In this document: piece by piece, positions 1 to 11,189 of the stretch
Layout: every line of letters starts with the position of its first letter
Numbering within the stretch: position 1 is the first letter of the stretch
Assembly (NCBI GenBank): GCA_963682175.1
Contig: OY821775.1
Coordinates: forward strand, 31,990,053 to 32,054,052
Reading direction: 5' to 3'
Source: Triglochin maritima
Lineage: Eukaryota > Streptophyta > Magnoliopsida > Alismatales > Juncaginaceae
DNA length: 64,000 nucleotides
Notes under the pieces: generated by a model
What the model was told of the DNA's origin: nothing
Database searches by the model: none
The model's input: the letters and a program-made list of their open reading frames with translations, nothing else
Position numbers and translations under genes: made by a program

Positions 1-619
1 ATTTATTTTACTAATTTTCATTAGTTATTTTCGTTTATTTTAATTTTCAGAAATAAATTCTAATTATATAAAACCATATACATATCAATTAAATATTATT
101 TAACAAATAAAAAAATTAATTTTTAATCTTTATTTAAAAAACAAAAAAAAGAGGGTCAAACCGAAGTCGGGTCCCCGATCCAGGTCGCGACCCGACCTGG
201 GCCGCCCCCCGTTAAGGGGCCTGAGTCGGGTCGACCCCCGACCGGACCTCAAAAGACCATCCGTTAAGGATGGTCTAAGCCGATGTGACGAAGAAGTTAG
301 TGGGTGACTCGGACCTACCGTGGATTACTAGGTCCAACCAATATAATAATTAATGACACCTGCTAGCTTGGATTCACATGTTTATTTGTTAGATAACACT
401 TGTAAAGTTGTAATGCTTTATACAACATAAAAACACATCTATATTTTCAAACATACTTGTACCTCCTCATAGTCGTCGTACTTCTGCTTTCTACGCAAGC
501 ATTATGAAACATCACTTTGTCCAAAACAATGACAAATGCTTGCAAATATCCATGAATATCCGGCAAGAAGGATAATGTTATGTCCCGTTATATTAAATAA
601 AATTAAGTAAATAGTTTTA
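1..619. other. AT-rich intergenic sequence, two hairpins
   Basis: No gene is visible. The first 150 bases are A/T-rich. Positions 155-280 are abruptly GC-rich and hold two perfect short hairpins: CCCC/GGGG around 207-219 and a 9-bp stem (254-262 with 268-276). Both have the same five-base loop GTTAA. They may be remains of a transposon end; no TIR partner or target duplication was found. Confidence 0.5.
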
Positions 620-1345
620 AAAAAACACATTAGAGTGAGAAGAATTTCCATTTTTGACACCAAACCCTTTTCCTTTCTTTTTAGCCTTTCGCTCAAGTTT
701 GCGTTTTATTTGAGCATTGGTAGTGCCTATATCTCTATGTTGTGGTGGATTCATGATGGGTATGATATTAGCGAACTCCATGGCATCATCTTGTTCTCAA
801 ACAGTCATATTAGATGGTCCAGCAAGACCTTTCATTGTTTTACTTGATGGCAATAATCTTTCAGATTCAAGTAACATTTGTGCAATTAATTCTTTATTCG
901 GCCATTTTAGTTCCATCTTCTCTTAAGGTGTAAGATGTGCTTACATGATATGCCTTTTCCATTAAGATATTTCTTTGTAGTACGAAAGAAGAGTTCGTAG
1001 TGCAATTAATTTTTTTATCCGCATCCTTCCATTTTTCTTTTGCATGCTTTGCCCATCTTTTTAAAATATAATCATCAGGTATGATTCTGTTTTTTTTTGT
1101 ACAAGCACTTTTAAGGCATGACGATACAACCATCCTATGGATCAAATGATTTACAACTACAACAAACAAGACAAGTCAAAGAATGAAATTCCACAATGTA
1201 CTCTTGTGTGACCATCTTCATTTAAGTAACAAACATAGTTGTCATCTATAGCAACACTCCTTTGAACTTCTACTTCTAGAATGCCATAAAACTCCACTTC
1301 TAATTTTGGAAAAATGCTGACTGTACACTCATGCAGCATGACAAT

Positions 1346-2843
1346 TGTAATGTCCCTAACCTTACTTAGGGAAGTAATCCCGTGATTAGTGGGAAGTTAG
1401 CATGGGGAAGGGGAGTGGTGCAGTGTTTTGCTTGGAGAAGAGGAGGCGTAAACAGTGACGGCGTGGAGAGTGATGGGTTGGGGTGTAGGGTACTGTTGGT
1501 GCAGGTTTTGTGGGTTTAAGAAGAAGAAATCTCTCTCTTCCATTCGTTTCTCTCTCTCACTCCCTTTCTTTTCTTGGTCCGACGAGCAACGATGGAGGAG
1601 ACGTCTCCGGTGGTGTAGACGTGTGGCCCCGGTGTGACGCGTTCGGCGGTGGGCGCGCGAGGAGATCTTCGGAGACGACGTTGCGCAAGCGAGGCTCCGG
1701 CGGTTTCGTCGTTTTCTTGAGGTATTCCGACTTCTTAGTGTGATATTGTGTGCTCACTCACGTGTGGGTGAAGTGTTGGCCGGTCCAGGGACCGCCGTGT
1801 GGAAGAGTGTGGGTGTTCGGGACGTGTCACCTTCGTGTATGGATCGTGACTTGATGTGATGGATTGATGAACTCATTGTAGAGTAGCAGGCCTGAAGGAT
1901 CGCGGATCCCAATGTATGATGTTGGGCGAGCACGTAACTGTCGTTGGGTGAGGTGACTACCGCATTGGATGGCTACGGAGGTCGCTGCCCTGCTTTTATA
2001 GCGGCGTGATTGGTGTTTGCGGTTCGTGGAGCCTGATGACCTGACAGACTTCAGTCTGGACCCATCCGATGCTGTGCCGGACATATTGTTGGACCACCGA
2101 TGTTGTGCCGGTGATGCCGCTGATGTTGTTCCGGCGATGATGATTGATGGGCCGATGTTGTTCCGGCTATGTTTTCCTCAGATGGGCACCTACTGAGATG
2201 ATGATTGATGGACCGACTGAGCGACGGCTCCGTTGGTGTGCTTTCGACCACGAAGTTGCAGATGTCTTTCTTATGGAGCGGACCTGGCGGATGCTCCTTG
2301 CCGAACCCATGATTAGTATAGCCGCGTGTGGGGAGCGTCACGTCTTGTTCCGCTAGACCGTATGTGCCTACGGTAGGTCTCCTTGAGAGACCCGATGATG
2401 ATCGTCAGACTGATGTCCTGTGTTACCCTTCAGGGGAACTGTTTTCCTTACTGTTGATGACATGACATGCTACTAGTATGATAAGTCCATTTGTACTACT
2501 GCATGCATATAGGTGAGCTTGACATACAGGGTTTCCTTATGGAAACTCAGGCATTGTTGTTGCATGTTTTATTTCAGGACCGCAGTAGGTCCAGTTGGGT
2601 GGTGATCAGTGGGCGCGCGCATCTTGGGATCGGATCCTCTCACTCGGATCACTGAGGTCGACATGATTACTTGTATTTCCCTTTGTTGTTTCCGATGTAA
2701 TCATGTAGCTTTTTGACAAAACTCTGATGTAATATGGTGCACCGCTTGAATGTTTTATGAGAAGTAATAGTCCCGTCTTTTAATTATTGGTCTCTGATGT
2801 CTTGATAATAATTTTTAAATTTCCGCTGTTTCGGGATGTTACA
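1346..2843. repeat. Solo LTR (chromovirus-like ends) with 5-bp target duplication
   Basis: The 1,498-bp block starts TGTAATGTCCC and ends GGGATGTTACA, near-inverted ends of the kind seen in Ty3-gypsy Del/Tekay LTRs. It is flanked by the direct repeat ACAAT (1341-1345 and 2844-2848). There is no internal region, primer site or coding sequence, so it is a solo LTR left by LTR-LTR recombination. The interior is GC-rich (about 1440-2700) and gives only spurious ORFs. It sits inside the FAR1-like pseudogene. The family assignment rests on the ends only. Confidence 0.88.
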
Positions 2844-3075
2844 ACAATCCATTGCTAACTTTTTGTGATGGCATCCCGTGTCTGCATCAGAAATCATCTA
2901 ACTCGTAATTTCACATCTTTCTGGCATAATTCTGTATATTGAAGAACGAATTGTGAGAGTGTCAACGTCCTGATAGGCATGTTATGAAAAACACTATGGA
3001 CACTCTCACTCCTTTCTGTGGATCCAATATTGGCACCGAAGGCATCAAAATTAAATGCCCGACACCATTAAACAT

Positions 3076-3620
3076 AAGGTGTAAACATGGTGGGTATGGT
3101 CATACCTGTATCCATACCTGCCTAACTAAACGGGTACGAGTATATATCCGTTTAAATATATTTGTACATGTACCCGTCTCATACCCGTTTAATAAACAGG
3201 TATTGCGGGTATAATTGTTGCTAACAAAATGTGTACTTCTGCTAACAAAACGTAATTTGGGAGAATCTAATTATCGGATGAAAAATATTTAAGCCCAAAA
3301 AATGCTAAATTTACTATTTTTGACATTAGGAATTAAACTAAAATGACGAGAAATCACCAATTTTCACACAAACAAACCTCTTTTGCCAACAAAACCCCAC
3401 TTTTTATTTTTAACTGTAATTATATATTATTTAATATACTAATTAAATAATTTAATAGGTAAACAAGTATGGGTAAAGCTATACCCGTACCCGCCCCATT
3501 TATTAAACGAGTAAAGTGAGTATAGGTAAACGAGTATAAATTTTTAAATGGATACAAAAATCGTACCCGTACTTGTACTCGCTTATAAATTTAGGCAGGT
3601 AAGCCTCAATTACACTCCTT
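3076..3620. mobile_element. hAT-like MITE (non-autonomous DNA transposon)
   Basis: A 545-bp AT-rich segment is flanked by the direct repeat ATTAAACAT (3067-3075 and 3621-3629). Its ends are imperfect inverted repeats (AAGGTGTAAAC at the left, AAGGAGTGTAAT in complement at the right). A second inverted block, ACCTGCCTAA, lies further inside. Repeated ACCCGTACCC-type words near both ends are common in plant hAT MITEs, which make 8-bp duplications. With the 9-bp reading a Mutator-type origin is possible. No coding capacity. It interrupts the FAR1-like pseudogene. Confidence 0.6.
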
Positions 3621-3841
3621 ATTAAACATGAAGATTGTATAAGAACCTCAACCATGGATGGAAATAATAAATTCATGAATTAACATAGGGCAAGAAAACT
3701 CTAACCATTGTTCTAAATCACAATAGTAAAGACACTTCTTAAATTTCTTTTGAAATCTAGATCTGCATACAAGTGTGAAATCATTTTAGTTGCATTCTTC
3801 AAAATGTGCCACAAACATAATCTATAGAGACATCCGTCGAC

Positions 3842-4732
3842 AAGGACATTTTGCAAAGGCATCATATCACGTTGACTAATCTTGCCAAGACGCTGACACC
3901 TATCACATTACTTACGAAATTCGTAAGCATCTTTGAAAATAGAAGGGCAGTAAAATCCAGATTGGAGCACCTTGGCGGCAGTTTTCTTTGCTCCAAAGTG
4001 TCCTCCACATGCCTCAAAATGGCAAAATCTGAGTATACTTTGGAACTCGTTATTTGGGATGCACTGCCTGAAAATTTGGTCAGAGCAGTATTTGAATAGG
4101 TAGGAGTCGTCCCATTGTAAGAATATGGCATAAGATCTAAATTTAGTTTGGTCAGATTTTGACCAACCCACAAGAAGTTGCTCGGTCACGAGGTAGTTCA
4201 CGATGTTGGCAGACCAAGGGTTATCTTTGATCTTGAATAATTGCTCGTCAGGAAATTTGTCATTAATAATTTGGTCATGTGGGTTGGTCATCTCAAGACG
4301 AGAGAGGTGGTCCGCGACAACATTTTCACACCATTTTTTGTCCCGAATCTCGAGATCAAATTCTTGTAACAACAAGATCCATCTCAAGATTCCAGATTTT
4401 GCATCTTTCTTCGCCGTGAGGTGCTTGATGGCTGTGTGATCAGAATAGATAATCACGTGGGATCCAATAAAGTACGACCAGAATTTCTCCAAAGCAAATT
4501 TGACCGCTAAGAATTCTTTCTCGGTCACAGTGTAGTTCAATTGGGCATCATTGAGTGTTCTACTAGCATAGTAGATCACATGAGGCAATTTGTTTAATCG
4601 TTGCCCAAGCACTGCTTCCACAACGAAGTCAGATGCATCATACATCAATTCTAAGGGTTCAGTCCATACCGGTGCCTTAATTATGGGAGTTGAAGCAACT
4701 CTTTCTTCAAGGTCAAAAAAGCATGGTGGCAA
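3842..4732 (-). pseudogene. pol: Athila RNase H and N-terminal integrase fragment
   Basis: The longest open stretch (3908-4732) has the RNase H start ([14 protein letters not shown]), the [15 protein letters not shown] block, [10 protein letters not shown] and the ADHLSRLE linker. The integrase HHCC-type region with [20 protein letters not shown] follows. Frames change near its low-coordinate end, and integrase stops at a CQRLGKISQRDMMPLQ-like block near 3850, before the catalytic core. The D,D35E triad is therefore absent. A closely related, more complete copy lies at 35846-39294. Confidence 0.85.
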
Positions 4733-4743
4733 TCTGGTGTGAA

Positions 4744-5607
4744 CTAAAAAATGGCATCCTTAGCCAACAAGGCGGTGAGAGGTCGAGCAATTTTTCTAAA
4801 ATCCCGAATGAACCGTCGATATAATCCAGCATGCCCCAAAAAGGTGCGGATATCCTTCATATTATGTGGCAGTAGGAGATTAGCAATAAGACCCAATTTG
4901 ACAGGATCGACCTCAATTCCCCTACTTGAGACCACATGTCCAAGTATAATACCTCGCTTCACCATTAAGTGACATTTCTCCCAATTGAGAGTGAGGTTCT
5001 TCTCACGGCATCGCTTGAGGACAAGGCTCAAGTGATGAAGGCACTCATCGAAGGAAGCGCCAACTATGAAAAAGTCATCCATGAAAATCTCAAGGAAACG
5101 CTCTACCATATCAGAGAAGATGCTGATCATACACCTTTGAAACGTTGCCGGCGTATTATATAACCCAAAGGGCATGCGACGGTAGGCAAACGTGCCAAAT
5201 GGACATGTAAATGTGGTTTTCTCTTGAACCTGAGGGGCGATGACAATTTGGTTGTAACCGGAGTATCCATCAAGAAAACAATAATACTCATATCCGGCCA
5301 ACCTTTCCAACATCTGATCAATGAATGGAAACAGGAAATGATCTTTCCGCATTGCCTCATTGAGCTTGCAATAATCAACGCAAACTCGCCAGCTAGTTTA
5401 CATGCATGTTGGTATAAGCTCATTATGCTCATTCTCAACAACCGTCACGTCTGACTTCTTTGGAACCACATGGACATGACTCACCCACGAACTATCAAAG
5501 ATAGGATATATTATACCATGATCCAAGCACTTAAGAACCTCCTTTTAGACGACTTCTTTTAGCACATGATTCAATCTTCATTGTGGGTCCTGATGGGGTC
5601 TAGAATT
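4744..5607 (-). pseudogene. pol: Athila reverse transcriptase fragment
   Basis: The open part (4744-5352) covers most of the RT palm: KDHFLFPFIDQMLERLAGYEYYCFLDGYSG, FTCPFGTFAYRRMPFGLYN, the catalytic IFMDD block, and the thumb region ending in GLYRRFIRDF. A stop and frame change separate it from RNase H at about 4735-4743. The upstream RT start continues to 5607, where the copia solo LTR inserted. The FMDD form of the catalytic box is usual for Athila. Confidence 0.88.
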
Positions 5608-7779
5608 TGTAGGATTTCGTGTCCCTATGTATGTATATATTTTAAAATTTTAATACAACATACAAGATCGATTGTCATACTTTCAACGATTTTATGTACA
5701 TAACTTTGTGTTTTATTCTAATATCATGCAACCCTACATTTATTAAAATAAACCACAAAGGTAGAATCATACCTAAAGGTTCTCTAAAACGTTTTTGAAG
5801 ATTCGGAGTCGCGTTGCCAGTTGAATCGTCTACGGAATTGCCTCCGAGTGTTCACCAAACTCTAAACAAGATTAGAGAGAAATGAGCTAGCCAATCAATC
5901 TCTAACAAGGTTTAGAATCTAGCTAATAACCCCTCTTTAAGCTCCTGAGATTCTTATCTCTAAAACTTAAATTTACTAAGAGATTTCCGTGGTGATTATG
6001 GAGAATTTAATGAGAGAAAGATTTTTGCATTAGTATCAAAACAAGTAGGAGTAAGGGTCCTTTTATAGTCTCCCAAAACATCCTTACAAAGAGCTATTCT
6101 TTAGCCATGATCCCTTGTTTATTCTCTCCTAAAATTAATCTCTAATTTCCACATAAGCACCCACAAAAACGTTTTAATTAAAACTGAAATTAATCCACCC
6201 ATGATTTAATTAATCTCTTAATAATTCAGGCATAATCGTTCTTGTTCGGTGGACCGAGTATAACTCGGTCAACTGAACCGTTCAGTTATAAGACGTGTTC
6301 GGTGCACCGTGAGCTAGACGGTCGACCGAATCAGTATGAGAAATTCCCTGGAAGAATTCAGACGAACGTCTTTTAGTCGGTCTACCGTTGACCCCACCTG
6401 AATTGCTCTTGGGACATAGTCATCGGATGACCGTGTCACCTTCGGTCTACCAAAAATACTACTTCTCGGTTGACCGTGCACACTCGGTTAACCGAACCCG
6501 ATTGTCCAGACACTCTAGACAATTTCGGTCAATCAATTGTGCTTACCCGTTCCCTATTCGGGTAACCGATCCGAAGATACCCCAGTCGACCGAACCTTGA
6601 ACGGTTCACCGTGTTTGACCCCGATTTTGCCTTTGTCAAATTTTTGATTTATTTCCAACAAAATTTGATCTTTTGGGTTTTTTAGCAAATTCACATATTA
6701 TGTAATATATTATCATATATAATATTAAATTTTTAAACCCCATAATATATACACCTCATATGAATTTATTATGAATCTAATTATGTCAATTCTTATGACA
6801 TATTGATTTTATTCATTCACCACATATGTCCTATTTTCACATGAAACCTGACACATCATATGAACTTAAAATCAAGAATCTTGTTTCCCAGTTTTGTGGT
6901 GTGACCTATAGGAGGATCTAAGCCAAATTGGCAGCGATATTAAACACTTAATATCTCAAACTATAAGCGGTATCTAGCTACACATTATAGTTACCCAATT
7001 AGCATAGATGTCTTTGTTCCATCCGAACTAAAATTCGATCCATTTAGTGATGTAAGCGCACCACTTGTGTCCGTCCCTTGCCTCATGATATTAAGAATAT
7101 ATACAAAGTAGAAATGTGTCATCTTTGAATTATATTCATTTCTTGATCTCTCTAAGCTAATTATAACTATGTAACTGAACTCAAATTACATTGTGCACAT
7201 TGTAATTTTGCTTTATCAAGGGGTCCACTAATATCATCACTCAATTAAGAGGGGCAATGATAATCGTTTGACTAGCTATCTTTTCAGGCACAAGTCATGC
7301 TCAACCAACTATTGCATTTATCACTACACTCACTGATAGCTTTTGACAATAATCAAATTAAGCACTTCTTGAGTGAAAAGATATAAGTCTCATATCTTAG
7401 GATCCAAGACACAGTAAAAACATAATGACACAAAATACAATTCCATAATGTTTTACTTATTAGGTCTATTCAATATATAAAAGTAATCTTTTCCTCTTTT
7501 ATATATTCGTGTCGTCAATTATTTGTAGAGCTACAACAAACGATGACCAACACGACAATCTTATCTCGGTAATTAATGTTCCATGTTAATTACCATGATT
7601 GTGAATAACTTTTGATTTATGTAAACAATTATCTTTTAGAGCTCTACGGTTAAGGACCAAGCGCCTCTTCCTTAACACTTCCAAAAGACGAATACCATAA
7701 TCAAGGAACAAAATGCTTGCACATTCAATTCATAGTAATTGACATATAAAAGTAAAACTTTTAGAACACATTGCTTTCA
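5608..7779 (-). repeat. Copia solo LTR with GAATT duplication and U3 palindromes
   Basis: The 2,172-bp block runs from TGTAGGATTTCG to TTGCTTTCA on the plus strand and is flanked by GAATT (5603-5607 and 7780-7784). It interrupts the Athila protease-RT linker. The last about 130 bp match the LTR fragment attached to the truncated copia at 11184-12568, which fixes family and orientation (minus). A TATA-like CTATAAAAGG (minus) lies near 6060. Just upstream of it in the reading direction (6240-6612) is a run of TCGGT/ACCGA palindromes. Confidence 0.88.
6240..6612 (-). promoter_or_regulatory. Palindrome array in U3 of the copia solo LTR
   Basis: About ten degenerate copies of TCGGTNNACCGA lie within 370 bp, for example the sites around 6245, 6300, 6322, 6380, 6470, 6490, 6545 and 6585. 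They sit upstream (minus strand) of a TATA-like box near 6060-6070. The arrangement matches that in the Sirevirus-like LTRs of this window, although this LTR belongs to another copia lineage. Confidence 0.6.
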
Positions 7780-8505
7780 GAATTCTCTTCCATGTGGATC
7801 CGATGCTGGACAATACCAAGACTAATTCCCTTGATGTCCATCAAGGACCATCGAATAACCTTTTTGTTTTCAAGGAGCATTTTTTAGGGCAGCCTCTTGA
7901 TCTTTTGCATGATCAGAAGCATTAATGAGTGGCAATGTCTTATTATCCCCTAAAAAGATGTAGTCAAGGTTATCAGGAAGCGGTTTAAGCTCGACCAGAA
8001 GTGGGTCCTTGTTGGATTCAGAGTTAATTTCAAGTGGTTCAAGGGCCACATGGTAAGAGGAGCAAGCACGCAGATGTGCCTCCTCATCAAGAAGTTCACA
8101 GGCAGATTCCTCAAAATCATCTTCAATTGCAACCTGGTCATTAGGCACCACAATAATATGTCGATGTGAGTCGAACATGATCAATGACTCAAGCTCATCC
8201 ATGTCCTGAATGAAATTGGCTCCGACAACATCGTCGAAAAGCCCGGGTTGCTTACCAAGATTAAAGATGTTGAAATCCGCCGTGAGGTTTCCAAAAGATA
8301 ACCTCCTCAAGTCATTGTGATAATTGATCAAAGCATTAGATGTCGCAAGAAATGACCTACCAAGGATCACCGGATTTTGTCATTATGGGTTGGACACAGG
8401 TTCAGTATCCAAGATGATGAAATCAACTGGGAATATGAACTCACCCACCTTAATAAGAACGTCCTCCACACTTCCTCGTGGAATCTTGACGAATATGTCA
8501 GCCAA
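7780..8505 (-). pseudogene. pol: Athila protease-RT linker fragment
   Basis: The open part (7870-8370) contains the MILGRSFLATSNALI box that follows the aspartic protease in Athila polyproteins, and the linker with PLLVELKPLPDNLDYIFLG. The equivalent region is present in the better copy at about 38700-39260. The frame is broken at both ends: by the copia solo LTR at 7780, and by a stop or frame change at about 8371-8505 before the protease core. Confidence 0.82.
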
Positions 8506-9721
8506 CTATAGGGTTGTCCTTGTTGGCTTAAGATCTCCTATTCCAAGGTTGACATAGACAAAGTACGGTAGGACGTTCACAGATGCTCCCAAATCCAATA
8601 AAGCTTGAGAAATTGTCATGTTACCGATCATGCAAGAAATAGTTGGACAACTAAGGTCATTGTATTTGACTTGCGTGGGTTGTGTCAATATCGAACTCAC
8701 ATTGGCAGCCAGAAATGCCTTTTTGGGAACATTTGTTCTCCTCTTAACAGTACAAATGTCCTTAAGGAACTTGGCATATGGTGGCATTTGGTGAACAACG
8801 TCCAACAACAAAATGTTCACCTTGACTTGCCTAAGTACGTCAATGATTTTGTCCCAATGTTCATCGCATTTTTAGTCAACCTATGAGCGAATGGTGCCTC
8901 GGGGACATAACTATCATGAGGAGTCTCAAAATTGGGCTTCTTGAAAGACTTACGACCCTCCTCAGAAGAGTCACCAACAGGGTTGGATTCAGGCATTTCC
9001 ACATTGTTGTCAACAACCCTTCCCAATCTTAAGGTATGGACAACATTTGCATGTTGGGAAGGGTCATCTTCAATACCGTGCACATTCTGCCTAGCCTGAG
9101 TAGGTTGACCCCTGGGATTTACCACAGGTTGACTCGACAGCTGACCCTTCTCACGTTCATGGAACTGACGAGCCAACTGACTAACTTGCATTTCAAAAAA
9201 TTTCTCTATACTTTGAATGCTCTGCATGAACGCTCGAAGGGTTTGATCAGTAGAGGGGTCATTTGGGTCAACCCACTGCGGTAGTGGAGTTTGGTTAGAA
9301 TAACCCGACAATGAGGCCTGAGGAGGTTGGTAATTATGGTGCTGAGACCTTTTATGTGGGGGTTGGTAGGTCGCTGATGGGCCTGGAGGTTGATAAAGTG
9401 GAGGTTGAGGTTGAGCGTACGAGCTTTGACCGTCGCCTCCACTAGGCCCCCAAGAGAAGTTAGGATGGTTACGTCATCCCGGGTTGTAGGAGTGACTATA
9501 CGAGTCATTATAAGTCTTCTGTTGGTACATCGCATTTGCATGCTCAGTATCCCTTGGAGCGTAAGCACATTTCCAAGTCATCATGTCCTGTAAGTCCACA
9601 TCTACTACACGCAGGAGTAGCGACCTGAGCTATAGGAGCTCGTTCCAACTCTAAACTCTCAATCCTACATATGAGAGCAGGCAATTTCGCCTCAGACGCG
9701 ATAGTTGACTCAACTTAATAT
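8506..9721 (-). pseudogene. gag-pol: Athila protease core and C-terminal Gag fragment
   Basis: 8506-8820 carries the aspartic protease active site as DLGASVNVLPYFVY. 8817-9311 is the proline/glutamine-rich C-terminal Gag, and 9312-9721 continues Gag in other frames. A zinc-knuckle-like CSRCGLTGHDDLEMC lies near 9570-9620. It keeps all four metal ligands but has one extra residue before the last cysteine. The N-terminal half of Gag is missing: the sequence stops at 9721 where an LTR fragment starts. Confidence 0.8.
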
Positions 9722-11189
9722 TGTAGGATCGTGTTGGTCAGGTTAATCTAATCACTTTTACGCTAATCCTAACTAATCAATCAATAAACGCAGCGGAATC
9801 AATTTAAAGACTAGTAGGGAAAAGGACATGCCAACCACAAATAGACGGGTTGGTTTTTATAGAGGTTCGGCACCCCACCCGGGTCCTAGTCCTCTCTTGC
9901 AAGCTCCGCTCAACTCCGCGAGCTCCGCCTACGACTTCACTATCCGCTCCCCGTTCCGGGCCGAGAGACAATGCCTTACAACCGTCAAACTCGTGAACAA
10001 CCCTCGCCTAGCTTGGAATCCTCTTCTCACAATCCAGAATGATCACTTCGGGCTCTCACCGAAGTCTATACTCTTTTGACAAACTTTGTAACTGAGTGAG
10101 ATTCACTCTCTAATTGATCACACTTTGAGTAGGATGAGTAATTGATCAAGTGTGTATGGTTTAGGCTTATGGTGTGTAGAAATGGGAGCTTTGAGGATTG
10201 AGGTTCTCTCTAATGTATTGGGACAATTGGAGTTGGAGAGTTGTGTTAACAACAGGTCTTGATCCTCTATTTATAAGCTTCTAAAGATTTCTAGCCGTTT
10301 GGACAAGATTTGATTGGGTTTTGTGCAAAGCACACAAAGCAGAAAATCGGGATGCAAATCTGTCCAAAACCGGTCGACCGAAACTAATAAACCGGTCGAC
10401 CGTTCACTTGATTTCAAGGAGAATAGTCGAACAAATAAATATTCGGTCGGACAAACGAGCTAGAACTTAACTCTACTTAAGTGAATCGGTCGAACCAAAG
10501 TATGGGTCGGTCGACCGTTAAGGGGATTCGATTGAGACAAAGTTGGATCGGTCGAACGAAGAGTGTGTTGACCGATAGCAGGGAATTTGGTTTCTTGAAC
10601 AAATGTTCAATCGGTCGACCAAAACAAAGTCGTCGTTCGACCGGTTACCGAATGTATTTTGGGGTTAAGTTTGTTTTATACGAATACGACCGTTATAGGT
10701 ATACGATAAGGAAAATGGTCATATTAAAATCCAGGATCGGTCGACCGAAAAGGTAGAAACGGTCGACCGGTAGAGTTCGGTAAAGTCATTGTGGAGAGTC
10801 TGTTATAAACCGGTCGAACTGAGAACTGGTTCGGTCGACCGGTTCACATAGGAATTCTGGGTTTAGGTTTTAAGTGATTTCCGACTAAGGTTTGGGTGAT
10901 CTAATGAAGTCCAAATAAGGTGAAATTTTGTGTGTGACTTCTCTAAGGAACCTAGTGTGTATGTGATAAGTTTGTAGCTCTTGTATGCTCAATTTACACA
11001 TGTTCCTAAGACTCAAAATAAAATCAAGATTACAAGTCTTCATATAGCTTTATTACAAATCTTGACTTGATTTCCTTCCTTCCATGAGTCTTGATCACCT
11101 GTAGAGGTTAGCACATGCAATATGTGTGCTACTCTACATTACTTATGATTAAGATTAGGTTGATTAAATCATCAAAACAAGGATTAAGG
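9722..11189 (-). repeat. Fragment of a gag-only-family LTR, fused to a copia LTR
   Basis: It starts TGTAGGATCG like the LTR at 25735. It contains the conserved tRNA-distal block (9850-10070), the TATA region (CTATTTATAAG near 10267) and about a dozen GGTCGACC-type palindromes (10370-10845). About 20 bp before the expected CCAACA end it switches into copia LTR sequence at the shared word TTAAGG (11184-11189). There is therefore no right target duplication. This is a recombination scar rather than a clean insertion. Confidence 0.78.

Larger units (their letters stand above)
620..3840 (-). pseudogene. FAR1-related (MULE transposase-derived) pseudogene, split by two insertions
   Basis: Translating the minus strand from high to low coordinates gives FAR1/FRS landmarks in the right order. 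First come a RLCLWHILKNA block (about 3780-3835), FKKCLY.CD.E.W (about 3710-3760) and HPWLRFLYNLH (about 3640). After a gap come TERSESVHSVF with LTLSQFVLQY (about 2910-3040), a degraded SWIM zinc-finger region (1157-1345) and IPDDYILKRWAKHAK (about 1030-1090). Last is the NPPQ...KRKLERKAKKKGKG tail (640-740). FAR1-like proteins derive from Mutator transposases and many act as transcription factors. This copy is dead: several frame changes, an in-frame stop near 820, a solo LTR at 1346-2843 and a MITE at 3076-3620. It is cut at about 3840 where Athila integrase sequence begins. It could equally be an old MULE transposase rather than a domesticated FRS gene. Confidence 0.8.
3842..9721 (-). mobile_element. 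Degraded Athila (Ty3-gypsy) gag-pol body, minus strand
   Basis: Read on the minus strand, this stretch gives C-terminal Gag, protease, RT, RNase H and the start of integrase, in that order and with Athila-type sequence. It is interrupted by a copia solo LTR (5608-7779). It ends abruptly in integrase at about 3842 against the FAR1-like pseudogene, and in mid-Gag at 9721 against an LTR fragment. The leader (12569-13407) and LTR (13408-31855) further right have the same orientation and lineage and may be the 5' half of this element. The 3' part of the element and its 3' LTR are missing. Confidence 0.85.

Noticed and set aside
1455..2356. GC-rich ORFs that look like gene exons
   Set aside because: They lie entirely inside the solo LTR 1346-2843 bounded by the ACAAT duplication and match no protein pattern.
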